7,263 nt of DNA, taken from assembly GCA_964607765.1 (NCBI GenBank), contig CAZSNT010000285.1, positions 1 through 7,263 of the forward strand, in the 5' to 3' direction. Both the position numbers and the translations under genes were made by a program. This stretch comes from CAZSNT01 sp964607765 (GTDB lineage Bacteria > Verrucomicrobiota > Lentisphaeria > Oligosphaerales > JABHEG01). Numbering within the stretch: position 1 is the first letter of the stretch; each line of letters starts with the position of its first letter. The notes under the pieces were generated by a model that saw only the letters and a list, made by a program, of their open reading frames with translations, did not search any database and was not told where the DNA came from. This document shows, piece by piece, positions 5,590-7,263 of this stretch.

Positions 5590-6810
5590 ATGCAGTTCTA
5601 TGACCACATCATCCAAGTCATCCAGTCGAGCCTGCAGAAATCACCCGAAGCCATGTTGGGGGACTGCCTTGCCATCCTGATTGAGTTGTCCGGCGCCAGC
5701 GGCGGCTCCATTCTGGGCGAAGAAGGGCCGCACCTGCAGTTTCTCTATGCTGACTTGGAGCCCCTGATCGGGGAGAAGGTACCGTGGGACAGCATCGCCG
5801 GCGCCACAACCCGCCAGGGTGTGATCATTTACACCTATGCGCCATCGGACGAGCGCCACTACGACGGGATTGACGAGAAAATCGCGCGCACGACGCGGTA
5901 CCTGCTGAGCATTCCCATTCCGAGCGTCCATCGCTCGTCCGACGCGAAGGATTCAGGGAGCAGCGCTGGGGCGCTGCAGCTGTTGTTCGACCGCGACATT
6001 CTCCCCGCTTTCGACGTGACGGCCGGGCCGAAGGAGTTCGGTCTCGATGAATTGCGAGAGCAGGCGTCTTTCAGCGACTGCCTGCGCGAGGTGTTCTGGA
6101 TTCTCCCGAACATGTCGTTCGCGCTGGAAGTGATGAAGCTGCGTCAGACCTCGTACCAGGCCATCCACGAGCTGAAGAACAAGATGATCTCCGCCTCCTC
6201 CTGGCTGAACTGCCTGAAAGAGGACATTGAGGACATGCAGCCGGGTGTGTTTGACGACGAGGACATCACCGAGGACTTTTCCCTGGCCCAGAGCTCCATC
6301 TCAGAGGGCGCGAACCTGGCCAAGAGCTACCTGCAGTTCACGAAGCTCTACACGCCTCATCTCGAGGCTGCGAACGTCAATGACGTGCTGCGTGAGACGG
6401 CTGCGTCGGTGCGTGCTTTTGCCTCGGAGCAAGGCAGCGCTGACTTCAACGTGGTCACGGATCTGGACGAGGCGGTCGCCGAGCGTCAGGTGGACCCGAA
6501 TCACCTGCGCATGGCATTTTTCAATCTTGGCAAGAACGCCACGGAGGCGCTGCTCGAATACGGCACGGAACAGCCGCGGATCAACATCTCCTCGCGCCTC
6601 GCCGGCGCCCGGCTCACAATCGAGATCGCGGACAACGGCCCGGGGATGCCTCCCGAGATTGCCGACAGTCTGTTCGTGCCGTTCAAGACGAAGAAGGAGG
6701 GGGGGACAGGGCTGGGGCTGACGATAACGAAGAAAATCGTCGAGGTCCACGGGGGCACGATCCAGTGCAGCAGTTCGCCTGAGGGCACGCGTTTCACGAT
6801 CACGCTCTGA
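5590..6810 (+). CDS. Soluble sensor histidine kinase with GAF-like domain
   Basis: A 406-residue protein-histidine kinase with no transmembrane segment or signal peptide, so it should sense a cytoplasmic cue. Residues about 1-160 look like a GAF-type sensor domain (helix YDHIIQVIQ, then an alpha/beta core with SGGSIL and LLSIPIP). The phosphoacceptor helix has AIHELKNKM with His193. The HATPase domain follows: N box NLGKNATEAL (Asn316), G1 box DNGPGMP (348-354), F box FVPFKTKKEGG and G2 box GTGLGLTITKK (372-382), ending in EGTRFTITL. I chose the ATG at 5590, about 10 nt after GGAGGG. The ATG at 5536 (18 residues longer) has no SD. No response regulator is in the window. It has its own promoter and is divergent from the yjbQ cluster. 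Confidence 0.9.
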   Translation: MQFYDHIIQVIQSSLQKSPEAMLGDCLAILIELSGASGGSILGEEGPHLQFLYADLEPLIGEKVPWDSIAGATTRQGVIIYTYAPSDERHYDGIDEKIARTTRYLLSIPIPSVHRSSDAKDSGSSAGALQLLFDRDILPAFDVTAGPKEFGLDELREQASFSDCLREVFWILPNMSFALEVMKLRQTSYQAIHELKNKMISASSWLNCLKEDIEDMQPGVFDDEDITEDFSLAQSSISEGANLAKSYLQFTKLYTPHLEAANVNDVLRETAASVRAFASEQGSADFNVVTDLDEAVAERQVDPNHLRMAFFNLGKNATEALLEYGTEQPRINISSRLAGARLTIEIADNGPGMPPEIADSLFVPFKTKKEGGTGLGLTITKKIVEVHGGTIQCSSSPEGTRFTITL

Positions 6811-6812
6811 CC

Positions 6813-7223
6813 TCAGTGCCCCTCGTCCAGCTCCATTTCGATGACCTCGCCATCCGTGATGAGGAATGTGCGCCGATCAGTCAGGACAAGCGCCTTCCTG
6901 GTGAGCTTCGGCATGACGCCAAGAGCAAAGATCCCCCAGGCCGTCCCGCCGGCCAAGAGCATCAGAACGGCGCTGCCCACTTCCCCCATGACGCCTGTCG
7001 CCAGGACGGCGACAGGGATCAGCAGCACGGGGATGAATGTCAGGAACAAGTGCACGGGGTTGGCCCCGTACCGTCCCTGCGCGCACGCTACCACTTCCTC
7101 GTCATCGGCCATCTGCACGGGCGCGGCCCACTCGGGCCAGCGGACGCTGCGCGCACGCCGCTTGCGCACGCCGCTCTGGGACGGATCGCGCTCCCGCACT
7201 TGCGGCTGGCGCAAGCGCGGCAC
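6813..7223 (-). CDS. Small two-helix membrane protein, possibly partial
   Basis: I do not recognise a firm family. In the 136-residue reading from GTG at 7223, residues 1-37 are basic and low-complexity. Then come an acidic MADDEEVV segment, two hydrophobic helices (about 57-78 and 82-103), and a short tail with RKALVLTDRRTFLI resembling the first strands of a bacterial PH (bPH) domain, ending soon after at ELDEGH. The frame stays open to the window edge, so the true start may lie outside. GGAGG is only 2 nt before the GTG, and the ATG at 7112 has no SD, so the start is unresolved. The stop lies 2 bp from the kinase stop, tail to tail. If this is a bPH protein, its PH domain is cut short. Confidence 0.6.
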   Translation of the reverse strand: MPRLRQPQVRERDPSQSGVRKRRARSVRWPEWAAPVQMADDEEVVACAQGRYGANPVHLFLTFIPVLLIPVAVLATGVMGEVGSAVLMLLAGGTAWGIFALGVMPKLTRKALVLTDRRTFLITDGEVIEMELDEGH

Positions 7224-7263
7224 TCCCTCCGGCGCGCTGCGCCCGGCCGGCGACGGCGCGGGC

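Overview
The window is GC-rich bacterial chromosome with ordinary housekeeping genes. It shows no phage, plasmid, insertion sequence or CRISPR array. I recognise seven protein genes. Five lie on the minus strand and read from the middle of the window to its left end: a YjbQ-family gene (4839-5255), acpS (4384-4791), cinA (3039-4286), recA (1894-2979) and a second, divergent YjbQ-family gene (1409-1825). A sugar phosphate isomerase/epimerase-like gene (366-1370) ends this minus-strand run. A soluble histidine kinase is on the plus strand (5590-6810). A small two-helix membrane protein (stop at 6813) converges on the kinase and may run off the right edge.

Organism: high GC, clear Shine-Dalgarno sequences and sigma70-like promoters indicate a free-living bacterium. 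The xylose-isomerase-like TIM-barrel gene and GC-rich hairpin repeats recall environmental lineages such as the Planctomycetes/Lentisphaerae/Hydrogenedentes kind. That placement is a guess; a RecA phylogeny would settle it.

Layout: positions 1-365 hold no gene. They carry 2.76 copies of an 83-bp tandem repeat with an 8-bp-stem hairpin, next to a perfect TATAAT box. Positions 366-5255 are the minus-strand cluster, with gaps of 38 to about 100 bp. Possible internal promoters lie before cinA and perhaps recA. Positions 5256-5589 are a divergent intergenic region with a good plus-strand promoter (TTGATG, 17 bp, TATACT) followed by a hairpin in the kinase leader. The kinase and the last gene meet tail to tail with only 2 bp between their stop codons.

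Function: cinA-recA is a known conserved pairing (NMN deamidase/competence-damage protein with the recombinase). AcpS activates acyl carrier protein. The two YjbQ proteins are of equal length but belong to different subfamilies, and only one keeps the His-Thr-Thr motif. I do not find a clearly new system. The items most worth checking are the repeat, the two unlike YjbQ proteins, and a small ORF with a strong ribosome binding site overlapping the cinA start.
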